In this document: in pieces, positions 19,834 through 30,582 of the stretch
How the letters are laid out: each line of letters opens with the position of its first letter
Numbering within the stretch: position 1 is the first letter of the stretch
From: Globisporangium splendens
Lineage: Eukaryota; Oomycota; Peronosporomycetes; Pythiales; Pythiaceae
Length of the DNA: 64,000 nt
NCBI GenBank assembly: GCA_006386115.1
Contig: VFIW01000029.1
Span: 372,001-436,000 of the forward strand
Direction: 5' to 3'
The notes under the pieces: generated by a model
What the model saw: only the letters and a program-made list of their open reading frames with translations
Database searches by the model: none
What the model was told of the DNA's origin: nothing
Program-made: the position numbers and the translations under genes

Positions 19834-21229
19834 ATACCCTGGAGATCTCGTAGATATTGTGAAGGAATGGCTGTAGATGTGGCCACCGTTGTTCTTTTTC
19901 TCGTATATTCTGTACATTACGAAATGCAATAATTTCTGATCAAGCTGGTGTGTGTATCTTCGTGGAGGTGTACCCATCTTTGTTGATTTATGGGTTGTGA
20001 AACCGCGTCGTTGGTTTCCGCAAATAACGTCAGTGTCCCGTGAAGAGAGCCTTTTCGTGATGTTGGATCAATGTTTAAAAACTCAGCCCGTTTAAGTGGC
20101 GGTTCGTACACTCTCAACATAAATAACGCTTGGAGTTCTTTGCCAACACATACAAGGATGGGGTTGTCAAATGCAACGCGAAAGCAAGTGGCGAAAGACA
20201 CGACTTGTGTTGTGAAATGCCGACGAGATCAGCGTGCGTATTGCTATCATGATCGAGTGGAGCGCCTAGAAGACGTTCATGAGAGAGCACATGTCCGTCA
20301 CCACTGGACAGCAACGAATCTACCGATCACGGTTTTGCAGTTAAAATCGGACATGCTCAGAAAACTTCGTTAAAGCACGACGTCAAGATGGCATCCGCCG
20401 TACAAAGCGGCTATGTATCGTCACAGACACTCCCGTAATCGTTGTGGATCGAAGCTTTTGCAGATACAAGCTGGAACGTTGTTCCCATAAAAGACCCGTT
20501 AATCTTTAGACTCCGTGCACTCCTGGCGCCTGTCCTCAACGACATGCTTTTGGCGCTTGAAAGCTGTGCGCACACTTAATGACAAGAGGAGAACCGCAAC
20601 TCCAGCCGCACACGTCGAGTCAGGCGATTCCATCTTGAGTGTGTCGCGTCGGGTTTCCGAAAATGGCTCGGACAGATGCTGCACTTTCTCGTGCAACTTC
20701 AAGGTGCTCTGATGCAGAATGGTGGTCGGTGCGTCAAAGAGTTGCACGAGATTGGTTCCCTCGCTCCGCGATCGACAGGTAAACGCGTATGATAAAGCCG
20801 CACGGGCGCACGAAAGAACTCATCCATCCAACAGCTCATGCCAGCCAAAGAGGCAGAGTGGCAGCAACGTTGCAGCATCGTTTATTTAGGTAGCAAAAGT
20901 CCTCATGTCTGCACGTATGCAAGCGGACAATCATAGAGGGAAGGCACCACGATGATGATCACGAAGAGAAATGAGACTAGGATGTCCTCGTCGATTGGAC
21001 CTTCAGTCGTAGCCTTCAAGTCAAAGCGTTGCCGCGGTTGAAAAGTTGACTTGACACGTAGGATTGAGGAGCACTCATCACAGACATCCACTTCGGACCA
21101 CTCTTGTCTCTGGACTTGCAATCATTCATCAGTACTCTTTCGCGATAACGGTATGCACGTAGGAGCTACAGTATACGCTAGCGGCAAGCATGCTTGAGAC
21201 CCAAGCAGCCGAGGTCATCAGACGCATCA
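19834..21229. other. Gene-poor intergenic region
   Basis: No gene recognised. Short frames only, on both strands. This begins the gene-poor block that runs to about 27.6 kb. Confidence 0.5.
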
Positions 21230-21560
21230 CCGCTACTTGATTCCTTTTTTGTCTTGAAAGACAAATGCGGGGAGACACCCTGGCTCATGCCATTACAGAG
21301 TCAGTATTGTTTAACTCGAAGTGGTCGGCCACATACCACTCAGTAGATGTTGCCGCGGGTGGTGGTGGTAGCGTGATACCGGAAATGGCTGCCATCTTCG
21401 CTCGTCTCTCAGAACCATATCAGCGGCTACGCTATCACTAAGCGAAGGTCTGTCGTCGGGCGGTACATGCAACATCTTCATAAGCACAAGAATGACTCAT
21501 TTTTCATCCGCGACTTTGGTCGGGGGCGAGACTCGGGGAGGTTCTCCCTCGTCGCGGACA
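21230..21560 (-). repeat. Inverted copy of the degenerate noncoding repeat
   Basis: The reverse complement of about 21340-21545 aligns with the units downstream of the LINE. For example tggttctgagagacgag here matches cggttctaagagacgag at 25527, and the complement of ggttctccctcgtcgc matches gcgagggagattctc at 25383. The order of blocks is the same as in the direct units. Confidence 0.6.
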
Positions 21561-21935
21561 GCATGGGCTAGCATGTCATATCGACTTTGCAATATCGAAA
21601 GATTGTAACTGCGAAGGCTACACAGTCGACGAGGTCAGTCTTATTTCGGATATCGTGTCAGCGCATCCATTTCTATACGGTTCTGAGAGATCTGGAAATG
21701 AAAAAGTACTTTTCTTCTTGTCTGGTCACAACCATCATGTCCATCAAGCAGGACAAGCAGTTCCCCACACGTGTGCGTGAGTGAAGCTCCACTTCTGCAT
21801 GCCATGTCTTTATCTTTATAAGGTGAGGTATATTTAGGTTCATCTTCGTGACCTACAATATCCATTCTCCTACCTAATCTTCATTACGAATTTCATACAG
21901 GATGTAATGTGTCTACAGCGCGGATTGCAATAGTA

Positions 21936-24193
21936 TCACTTCTGAATGCTAAATAATCTTTGACCAGGATGGCATGTTCTCTTGGTCCTATGTGAGGCTG
22001 CCTTGTGTTGTCCAATGACCTTGGGTCTTCCGAACTTCGCATAAGCCAATGCATGAACGTCGTTGTCAAGATCCTGGGTGAGATTGTTGAAAGCAGCTCG
22101 ATGAGTTGGGAAGTGAACCTGCGTTGAGGTTCTGGTGTCCATGGCTATGGCAGTCCGCCATCTTGTTGAAGGCACGGTAGTGATGGTACCATCCTCGGAT
22201 GTCGATGCAATCCGCGAGTCGTCGACTTGTCTGGTATAAACGTGCCAATCGGTGCTGTCGAGGGACCGATGCATTCGCTGTTGGGAGGTAATGAGTGCAC
22301 TGTCTCCAATCACGTACAACGGTTCGAAGTGACTGCGTTGGGCTTCTCGGAGTCCATGTATGAGACCCCAGTACTCGGCAAAGTTGTTGGTCGTGTCCTT
22401 CCTGCTATACGCCATGCTGCGACCCAAATTAAACTGGCTGTGTGCGAGTCCTTATGGACACACACGATAATGGATCCTGTCCCTCCTGGTCCTGGATTGC
22501 CGCGTGATCCACCATCGAAAAACAACAGGTAAACGCCGCGAGTATCATTTGGAGTCAAGGGATGGCGTCGGTTTGGCTGAGAAAGCAGTCGACATATGCC
22601 TTGAGAACTGCTGCAACCGTGTGACCGTCCGAGTCTCCAGCTTGCGCTTCAGCGAGTCGTGTGAGGTTTCGCATTCCTGCCTCTAATCTGGTCATCATGA
22701 TCGCCATCTCAGCAGTCGATTCGATTGGATCCGAATCCATGCGTCGCAGATGCGCACACCAAATGGTCTGTATGAGCGACGCGCTCATATATCGCCACAG
22801 CATGTGTGCGACGGGATAGAGATGATCTTGGAGATGTTCATTGGAGAACTTGTGTCCGATAATGTGTCTCTTGATCGTGGTCCATGCATGCCTTGGAGTA
22901 TCTGGTAGATCCAGACTGAAGATCCAGATTGCGGGGTCGTGACCAGGAGTGATTCCGATCTTCGCCCATAGCGCATAAAAGTAGTTCCACACCAGTTTGG
23001 CTTTCGGACACTCCCAGAATAGATGTTGAACAGAAGATTGGACAACTTGGGAGCATTCGGGATTCGAGCAGGATAGATCAGCTTTCTCATAGTTCCACAT
23101 GGAGAGTCGGTTGGCTTTCAGCCGGAGAAGAGTCTGGGCTGTATAAACTGTAATCCCTGGGATGTTGTGTAAATCGCTCCATTGGATTAATTGCAGTCCT
23201 GGCCACAGAGATCCTGCTGTATGGACAGCTTTGTTGACTGCTGCATCTCGAGTATCTTTGCCAATTTGTGTCCTCGTTGCTGCAACTTGTTGCCGATAGA
23301 AAGATCTGGTGGTATTGTATCGTCCGTTGCCACCCCATAGTTGCACGATTCTTGTGAAACGCGGATGTGCATGGAACGACACCTTCTGCCCGTTCAAGTC
23401 TCTTGTTGCCATGACGTCACAGTCCATTGCGGAGTGAACTGTATGCATAGCTTTGACTAGGGTCGTGTCGACGTGGGTCAGAGCTGCTTCACTGGTGTGC
23501 AGATGCCATTCGTGGTTATAATGACGTTGCCCGTTGTACAGCCGAAGCACATTTGTTTGCTGTGGTCGATACAGAAGCTGTGGGAAGTTGGATACCAACG
23601 TAGCACATAACCGCTCGAGCGCTCGAATAGACGGCCGGGAGAATCCGAAGATTCCACATGTTGGGATGAAGTTAAGCACTCCTGGTCTTATCCACTCCCA
23701 TCGAAGTATGTCACCCAGTTGTGCTGTTCCAACTGATAATGATGTGTGAGCAAGCTTGTAGGGGAGCCGTTGGAATCAAGAAGCCACCCATCTGCAGTCG
23801 AGGTCATGTATGGCAGCCATTCTGCACAGAATATCCCACGTAGCTTTCGTCCTTCAGCGATGATACCTGGAAGCCTGTCAGACATTTTAGAGCTGAGGTC
23901 GATCTGGAACACATCGCCGTCCCATTGAGTCTGCACAATTGTCGACTTGAAGTGCTCGTAACACCAACGTACATTATCACGTTCTCTGGGCTCATAGGGT
24001 CGAGAACGGAGCGACGCACATAATGCCGCGCCAGTTGTCCACATGTTATCACGAAGCTGGGGTGGCCGCCTCGGAATTGCATCGAGCGGCGTGATGTACG
24101 TCGAAGAAGCCCTTGTGTTGTGCAGCAAGATTTCCCCGATGACCTGATCGATGTGAGAGGTAGTGATTGCCTATCTGGAGACTGCTGTGGCAC
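21936..24193 (-). mobile_element. LINE-type retrotransposon fragment B (zf-RVT and RNase H parts)
   Basis: Decayed non-LTR retrotransposon on the minus strand. From its 5' side: a connection region (24193-23720), a long open zf-RVT region of 374 codons (23679-22555) with Trp/Cys-rich motifs such as HLFWECPKAKLVWN, then an RNase H domain in two frames (22558-22310 with DGGSRGNPGPGG; 22427-21936 with TTNNFAEYWGLI and a later GDSAL). The acidic RNase H residues of DGG and the later GDS are present. Frames change near 23770 and near 22430. No reverse transcriptase core or endonuclease is present, so the element is 5'-truncated and immobile on its own. Confidence 0.85.
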
Positions 24194-24394
24194 TCATCGT
24201 CATCAGCTCAGTTCTGATGTTGGGTACTGACAAGCCTCCATTTATTTCTTTGAGTTCGGCTTGCTCTTCCTTCATCCATGGTTTCGCAGGCTCACCATTC
24301 CTTGAGCCCCAGACAAATTGTGTTCACAGAGTTCTTGTGAGTCCACGGACGAGAAAACTTCAATGTCACGAAACATTACCACGCAGTGCAGCTC

Positions 24395-25500
24395 ACCCTC
24401 TGACATACGGTTCCGAGAGGCGCGTGGAGGTGGCAACGGCTTTCAGCATCACACCACCAGCTGAACGGTGTGTGACGGACCACCCAAAGTTAAAGACGCC
24501 TCTGTAACGGCGTGCGTGCCTCCAGGAATCGAGTGAGGGTGATGCGGATGACTTTTCTCAGATCGCATGCACGTTTGGTGCTAGGAGCACGCGCATTCAG
24601 AAACAAAGTGACAGTGATGGGTCTACTGCCCTCGGCTTCTTGCGTCTCCTGCATGTGTTGTCGCTGGTGTATCCTGTAGTTCAAAGTCACATATCACACA
24701 AGAGTGTCAGACCATCAGTGGCAGACAGCTGCAACTCCAGAGACAAAAGTGGTCCGAGGATACCTGCGATGAGTGCTCCGATCCAGCAATGTTCATGTCG
24801 GCTCAGAATGGCAGGAATTTTTATAATTGCAAGTCTACGACTAAAGAACGGTAGACGTGGCTATGGCAGTCTCATTTCACTTCGTGACCACCTTCGCGGA
24901 GCATTTCCCCATTATGATTGTGCACTTGCATGCATTACGGCAGGAAGACTTCTCTTCTAAGAAATGAATGAACGCTCGCGCGTGATGCCCCGCACTAACT
25001 AATGGAATAGAAGGGAGTGTGTTGGCCATGTCTCGCGGATGAATGGTTGCGCTAGCATTTGGTGACGAAAGATACATTTTTGGTGCGTACGCATTTCGAG
25101 AGGCGGCATCTTACACTGTTGTACTCAGACACGGAACTGATCAGACTGTTCCTCTCTGGTGCGTGTGTGACTGAGTCGCTACTCTGTGGATGCACCATTC
25201 AGCCTTTTAGTGATTGGAGCTGCACGAGAAAGTAAGATTGGAAACCGATGCTAGGAAGTCAATACGGGAATCGACAACTCCACGTGTGGACCACAGTTGT
25301 AGCGCTCGTCCCATTACTAAGTAACTCGTTGGTGATCGAGCCCCGCCGTCAAAAGTACTGCACTACAGCTTATGCTGCCCGCGGCGAGGGAGATTCTCGC
25401 CGAATCTCACCTCCAGCAAGGTGGAGAAACAAAATAACTCACCTTGTGTGTTACTGAGTTATACTGAGGAGAGAAAATCACGATTAATCACGAAAAGTGG
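24395..25500 (+). repeat. Degenerate noncoding repeat, unit 1
   Basis: First of three direct, diverged units. Shared blocks in order: acggttccgagaggcg (24408), cacttcgtgaccaccttcg (24880), ggtgacgaaagatac with cgcatttcgagaggcg (25062-25105), cgatgctaggaagtc (25247) and gcgagggagattctcgccga (25383). No coding capacity is conserved between units. Confidence 0.65.
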
Positions 25501-25504
25501 ATGT

Positions 25505-26345
25505 CGTGATAGCGTGCTCATTGAGATACGGTTCTAAGAGACGAGGGAAGATCGCAGCTACTTTCGGTATCACACCATCATCACCGTCAAGCCTAGGGAC
25601 GAAAGTGGTCTGAGAATGCCTGTGGTGAGTTCTCCAATCCTACATTTCAGGATCGACTTTACAGTAGCGGCCAAATTTTAACAAGAAAGCCAGGACTAAA
25701 ACTACAATAGACGAGGCCACTACACAGCAGTCTCACTTCACTTCGCGGCCATCATCGCGATGCCTTCTCCCAACATGGTTATGCGCTTGCATGCATGCAA
25801 GCATGAGACCTTCTCTGACTTGAGGATCGAATTAACGCTTGCGCGTGGAACCTCGGACCAAACAACGAATGGGCAAGCAGGGAGTCTCGGAAAATGAAAA
25901 GTTGTTGCGCGAGCTTCTGGTGATGACAGCAAACGCTTTTACGTGCGTCGGCTTAGAGAGGCGATGACGGCACACTGATGCCTCCGCTCCCCTTGATCCA
26001 CCGAGATCACACCGATGCTGACCATGATTCAACTCCTGAGCAACTTGAAGTTGCATGAGAAAGTACAGATGTGAGCCATATTCCGAAACTCGATGCCAGA
26101 CAGTGGAACCACTCACTCCACGAGTGAGCCAAAGTTGCAGCGCCGGCCTCGCGAGTAAGCATGTTGCTGTTAATGGGCTCGTCGCCGAAGCACCGTACCC
26201 GAGCTCACGCCATGTGCGGCAGCAGGAGAATCTCACCGAATCTGGCGTTGCTCGGAATAAATGAGCCATTCTTGTGTTTCCGGAGTTGTTGCGAGTCTCC
26301 CTGCGAAAGAACCTCACGCGATCGCGATTAATCACGAGGAAGAGG
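25505..26345 (+). repeat. Degenerate noncoding repeat, unit 2
   Basis: Same block order as unit 1: acggttctaagagacgag (25525), cacttcgcggccatcatcg (25738), tggtgatgacagcaaacg (25918), ctcgatgccagacagtgg (26088) and aggagaatctcaccgaatc (26225). About 250 bases between the first two blocks are missing relative to units 1 and 3. Confidence 0.65.
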
Positions 26346-26349
26346 ATGC

Positions 26350-27070
26350 CGTGAGAACGCGCTCGTTGAGGTACGGTTCTGGGAGAGACGCTTGGAGATG
26401 GCAACCACTTCCAGTATCACACCATGATCATAATCTGCGGCATCTTCCGCTGAGTAATAGTATGCGACCGAGTACCCCAAAGTCAAATGCTTTTGACCCA
26501 GCGACAGCATGAGCCAGGAGGACGTCTCCACGCCCGTCTCGTCATGAATCAAGTAGCGGTGATGCGCTGGTTGACCTCGGCTGCCTAGATCTCGAGCATG
26601 TTTGCTTGTCGCTGTTGTTCCTAGGTGCGTATCGCGAAAGAGTGTCAAACCATCACGGATGGGCAACTGCAACTCCAGAGACAATGGTAGCTAAGATCCT
26701 ATGATGAGTGCTCCTCAATCCTGCATGTCAAATCGACTTTAGACTTTAGCTTGGAACACCACGGGCAAACGTACAGTAGACGAGGCCATGACAGTCTCAT
26801 TTCACTTCGTCATCATCATCGCAGTGTCTTCCCCCAACATGGTTATGCTCTTGCACACATGCAGACAGATGAGAAAGATGACTGCGAACGATACAGCACA
26901 GTAACGCTGATGTCTTGACTGGTGCGAATAGCTTGATGAGCTCTGTTGCCCCGCTTCACAAAGGAGATCTGCTGGTCATGTCTCGCGAATGAAAGTTGCG
27001 CTAGCATTTGGTGACGAAAGATACTTTTGGCGCGTACGCATTTCGAGAGGCGATATCTTCTATTACAAGT
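26350..27070 (+). repeat. Degenerate noncoding repeat, unit 3
   Basis: Blocks acggttctgggagagacg (26373), cacttcgtcatcatcatcg (26803) and ggtgacgaaagatac with cgcatttcgagaggcg (27010-27050). The last block is closer to unit 1 than to unit 2. Similarity fades after 27070. Confidence 0.65.
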
Positions 27071-27689
27071 GCTACTGTCTCCACGACAAGTTCATGCCTC
27101 ACTGGGCTGGTCGGATCATTCTTCATCTGATGCGGGTCAAAAACTCTGGTTGACCACTGCCTTGTCGCGCTCAAATTATCGATGGACTAGCATGCAAACT
27201 TTTTAGTGGTGTGCGCAATTGGTCTTGAGTCGCACTATGCACCGCTGCGGCATGATTCAGCCAAGAAAGCAGTTTGGGAATAGATCGACAGAGTTGGTTG
27301 CACACGACACCTGTATCATGAGCTTGGCACTTTGCTTCCATTCCTGACCGTGTCCACGAACGTATGATCCATACTAGATAGTATTGCATTGAAACCAAAT
27401 TCCATCAAAACCCATGTGCCAGATTCCTGTCTCAACCGTCAATGTGAATCCAAAATGAATCAAAGATGCTAGGATGAAGAGCGCACATACAAGCAGTGCA
27501 CGGTTAACTCCCGAAGAAAACAAGATGCTACAGCTTTTTTTATTGTTGTTGTTGTTGTTGTGAAGACTCCTTCGGCTCCTGGTATCTCTCCACGCCAGTT
27601 TTACTCTCCTACCACTCAATAAACGCCACGCAGACACACAAATACGATTGTCAGCTTTCCCAGACTGCTGGGAGGGGTTTGGTTGCTTC
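27071..27689. other. Intergenic region downstream of MYB, with (TTG)n
   Basis: No gene recognised. A short T/TTG microsatellite occurs at about 27536-27562. The region should contain the 3' end of the MYB transcript. Confidence 0.5.
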
Positions 27690-29184
27690 CTAGAGCAAAA
27701 TATCCTCACAGTACGACGGTCCAGACACCTCCATTGGCGCTGTAGCATTTGGAGCCTCGTCATGCTCAGCTTGTAGAACGCATGGCAGCTCCAAGGCGGA
27801 GTCGTGACCAACATAGCTCGGCGGCGCATCCGACGACGACGTTGACTCGAGCACTTCGTTGTTGCTGCTGGTCATGGGGTCACGATTCGGACTCTCACCC
27901 GCAACGTCGCCTTTCCAAATCGACTCAAACAGCGCCTGATCGTCCTCAGTTTGCAGATGTGTCGCGGGGTACTTGACAGGTTGCACTGTCGTCGCCATGT
28001 ACCGTGTCGGATCCACCATGCAGTCGTCCTTGAAGAGCAGGCTACTCGAGCTGCCCAGATCGTCAAGATGCAGCGTACAACTGTTTGGCAAGTGGCTTTG
28101 TGACAGCGCATCGAGACCACTCGCATCATCAGCAAGCCCCTCCGGTGCATCCATCATCGTCATCGCAAACGGATTGATCATCGCCGAAAAACACGTGTCG
28201 AGGGTCGGAATCTCAAACACGTCGTGGTTACTGCTGCTGCTGCTGCAGTTATTGGTGACAGATGCTGGTTCCTCAAGCAGCGAATCGGCCGCGCAGACGG
28301 TGACGGAGTGGATCAGTTCCTCGAACGAAGCTGACTCAACAGATTCCTCATCGACTCTGACACTCAGTGGCGCATTAGTTGCTGGGGACAATAACTCGCC
28401 ACAAAGCTCGTGCAGATTCGCGTCGATGCCGGTAGGCGACGATTGTCCCTTTTGGGGATCGGGCTCCGTGCCTACACGCAAACTCGCATTCTCGTCGTCT
28501 ACCACTCGCGCCGACACCACTTTGCGTTGTTTGCCGGGTCTCGGCGACGCTTTCTTGTGGCTCTTCTTGGAGTTCGTCGAAGAAGAAGACGTGCTGGTGG
28601 CTTTGAGCGTATCGGACTTCAAGAGCGACGAGTGCCAGCGGTTCTTGACAGCGTTGTCCGTGCGTCCGGGCAGCTGGTCCGCGATCTTCGCCCACGCGTT
28701 GCCGTACTTGGTCTGCAGCTCGACGATCAGCTGATCCTCCTCGGGCGACCACGAGTCCTTCTTGATGTCCGGGTTCAGCTGATTGTGCCACCGTTCGCGG
28801 CACTGCTTCCCATTGCGGCCGGGCAGATACGACGCGATCACGGCCCAGCGTCCAGGTCCATGCGATCGCACGAGCTCCACCATGCGTGCATCTTCAGCCG
28901 AGCTCCAGGGCTTCTTGACTGCCGTACCCACGTTCTGCAACTCGTTCCAGCGCGCGTTGCACTGCGACGCCATGCGCGACGGCAGCGCCAATGCGATCGT
29001 GCGCCACTTCTTGCCGCCGTGCTTGTACACCGCTGCACGGAGCGTATCATCCTGATATGCACCACCACAAAGTTAAAGGTTAAACATTAGGGCATTGTGA
29101 CGCTGCCAAGGGCTCACGCACCTCGCTCGACGTCCAAGGAGGGCAGTCGGATTTCACGGCGCTCGCTAGCGCTTTCGATCTATA
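27690..29184 (-). CDS. Three-repeat MYB (3R-MYB) transcription factor, 5' end partial
   Basis: The minus strand encodes three consecutive MYB repeats, then about 300 residues of acidic, Ser-rich tail. Repeat 1 is WTSSEDDTLRAAV…WRTIALALP, repeat 2 is KPWSSAEDARMVEL…WAVIASYLPGR and repeat 3 is DSWSPEEDQLIVEL…WAKIADQLPGR; each has the three spaced Trp (or equivalent) residues of the family. Repeat 1 is split by a 70-base intron (29052-29121; GTGCGT to ATCAG). Exon 2 is 27690-29051. The upstream frame is open from 29122 to 29184 with no ATG, so a further 5' exon probably exists. 3R-MYBs typically control cell-cycle or developmental genes in the nucleus. The tail probably activates transcription (inference). 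Confidence 0.85.
29052..29121 (-). other. Intron in 3R-MYB gene
   Basis: GT-AG intron of 70 bases on the minus strand. Its removal joins WTSSE to DDTLRAAV, completing MYB repeat 1. The in-frame alternative (starting at 29030) would cut repeat 1 in half. Confidence 0.8.
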
Positions 29185-29712
29185 TCAAAGCCATTTAGAA
29201 AGGACGGGAGTGTCCGAGGCTCTGTCATCTAGAAGGTACATCGATGAGGTAAACGAACCGTTGGGACGCTCGGTACGTTCGCGTTTGCATGCCAGGCAGT
29301 CAGACGAAAGACGAAGCGCAGCTCAAGTTGCAAACTGATTTCACGAGGTGACTGCAGTACGACTTGAGCTTCGGTGCCGACAGTTTGAGTCGCGAGCCAT
29401 CAAGAGCAAACGCTCAGTGTGGTTGGTTTCGCGTCCCAGACTCAAGTCGCTTCGCAAAATGGGGAGCTAATGAACAACTAAGGAAGGCAACGAAGCAGTA
29501 TGCTGACGCTGACTGGTGTTCGTGGCGCATTCATTAAACAGCAACAAGAGAATGGAACACATTCGAAGTTTTTTTGTTGGATGTGGGGGGGGTTCGTCAT
29601 TACATAGTGTTACGCTACGTCGCGCTCAATAAGTTACTAGTGCTTTGTGGTCTTGCCTTCGACTATATTATCTACGAATACGATTAAATATGAAGCAATA
29701 GCGAGATCTTCT
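29185..29712. other. Intergenic region between MYB and first PX-RING gene
   Basis: No recognised gene. Probably the MYB promoter and a missing 5' exon, followed by the 3' end of the PX-RING transcript. A G-run (ggggggg) lies near 29585. Confidence 0.45.
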
Positions 29713-30582
29713 TTACTCGAGTTGCGGCTCGTCGCACATGGGGCAGCAGTAGTCGAGAGACTCGAGCTGCGGGATCACGCACGCATCGTGGAACTGGTGG
29801 CCGCAGCTGAGCGTCGTGGTGCTGCACGCGTCGGCGTGGATGCGCGCGCACGAGCCGTCCGAAGCCGCGTCGGCGTCGAGGCTCACGTCGCACAGGTCGC
29901 ACTTGTTGAAGAGCTCTTCGATGGTGTGATCGTTCTCGCCCGAGTCGGTCGAGGTCGTCGACACGAACGAGCCGGCCGAGCAGCGCGCCGTCATCTCCTG
30001 CTCGTCCTCCAGACTCTTGCGCACCAGTGCGAAGCGAAGGTCGCCCTGGATGAAGTTCATAAACTCGGTCGCGAGGTCGTTCACGAGCACCGAGCAGCCG
30101 TGGTTGCCGCGGTTCAGCAGCGACGCCATCAGCACGTTCATGCACTTGATGAGCTTCTCGCGGCGCTTGGTCATCACGCTAGGACTGCAGTTGCCGAAGA
30201 GCGCCTTCTTCGGGAAGTACTTCTTCACAAAGCTGTGCAGCCACTTGCACTCAGCGCTGCACGCGTGGCCGTACGCCAACGACTTGAGCAGCCGCTGCTG
30301 GAACTCACGGTAGTCCTCGAACGTGTGCGTGACCTTCCAGGACACGGGCGCGTGCGCGTTCGACGGCTGGTAGTGCACCCGCAAGACGTACTCGGTGTGG
30401 CAGTGGTAGTTCGACGCCGTCATCTCGAGCGCCGTGCTCTCGAGCCACGCGAGCGCCGTCGGCACTGCAGGCGCGCCAACACCCACGACGCGCGCGCGCT
30501 TCGACGTGGTGGAAGCAGATGAGGAAGAGGCCGTCGACGCCATGGACGACGCCGAGCTGTTGTGCATATCGGATGCAGCCAT
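29713..30582 (-). CDS. PX domain plus RING-H2 protein, copy 1
   Basis: A 289-residue protein. After a Ser-rich N-terminus, a PX-like phosphoinositide-binding fold covers about residues 43-180, with the strand-3 region SWKVTHTFEDYREFQQRLL and the helix region TKRREKLIKCMNVL. Residues 228-283 form a RING-H2 finger: C-x2-C, then CGHQFHDAC, then CPMC. A linker rich in Ser/Thr/Asp joins them. RING-H2 fingers usually recruit ubiquitin-conjugating enzymes and PX domains target endosomal or plasma membranes, so a membrane-targeted E3 ubiquitin ligase is inferred. The PX part holds an extra CSAEC and NHGCS shared by the family. An initiator-like TCATTTCC lies at 30666-30673. It is the only minus-strand member and the most diverged. 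Confidence 0.85.
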   Translation of the reverse strand: MAASDMHNSSASSMASTASSSSASTTSKRARVVGVGAPAVPTALAWLESTALEMTASNYHCHTEYVLRVHYQPSNAHAPVSWKVTHTFEDYREFQQRLLKSLAYGHACSAECKWLHSFVKKYFPKKALFGNCSPSVMTKRREKLIKCMNVLMASLLNRGNHGCSVLVNDLATEFMNFIQGDLRFALVRKSLEDEQEMTARCSAGSFVSTTSTDSGENDHTIEELFNKCDLCDVSLDADAASDGSCARIHADACSTTTLSCGHQFHDACVIPQLESLDYCCPMCDEPQLE

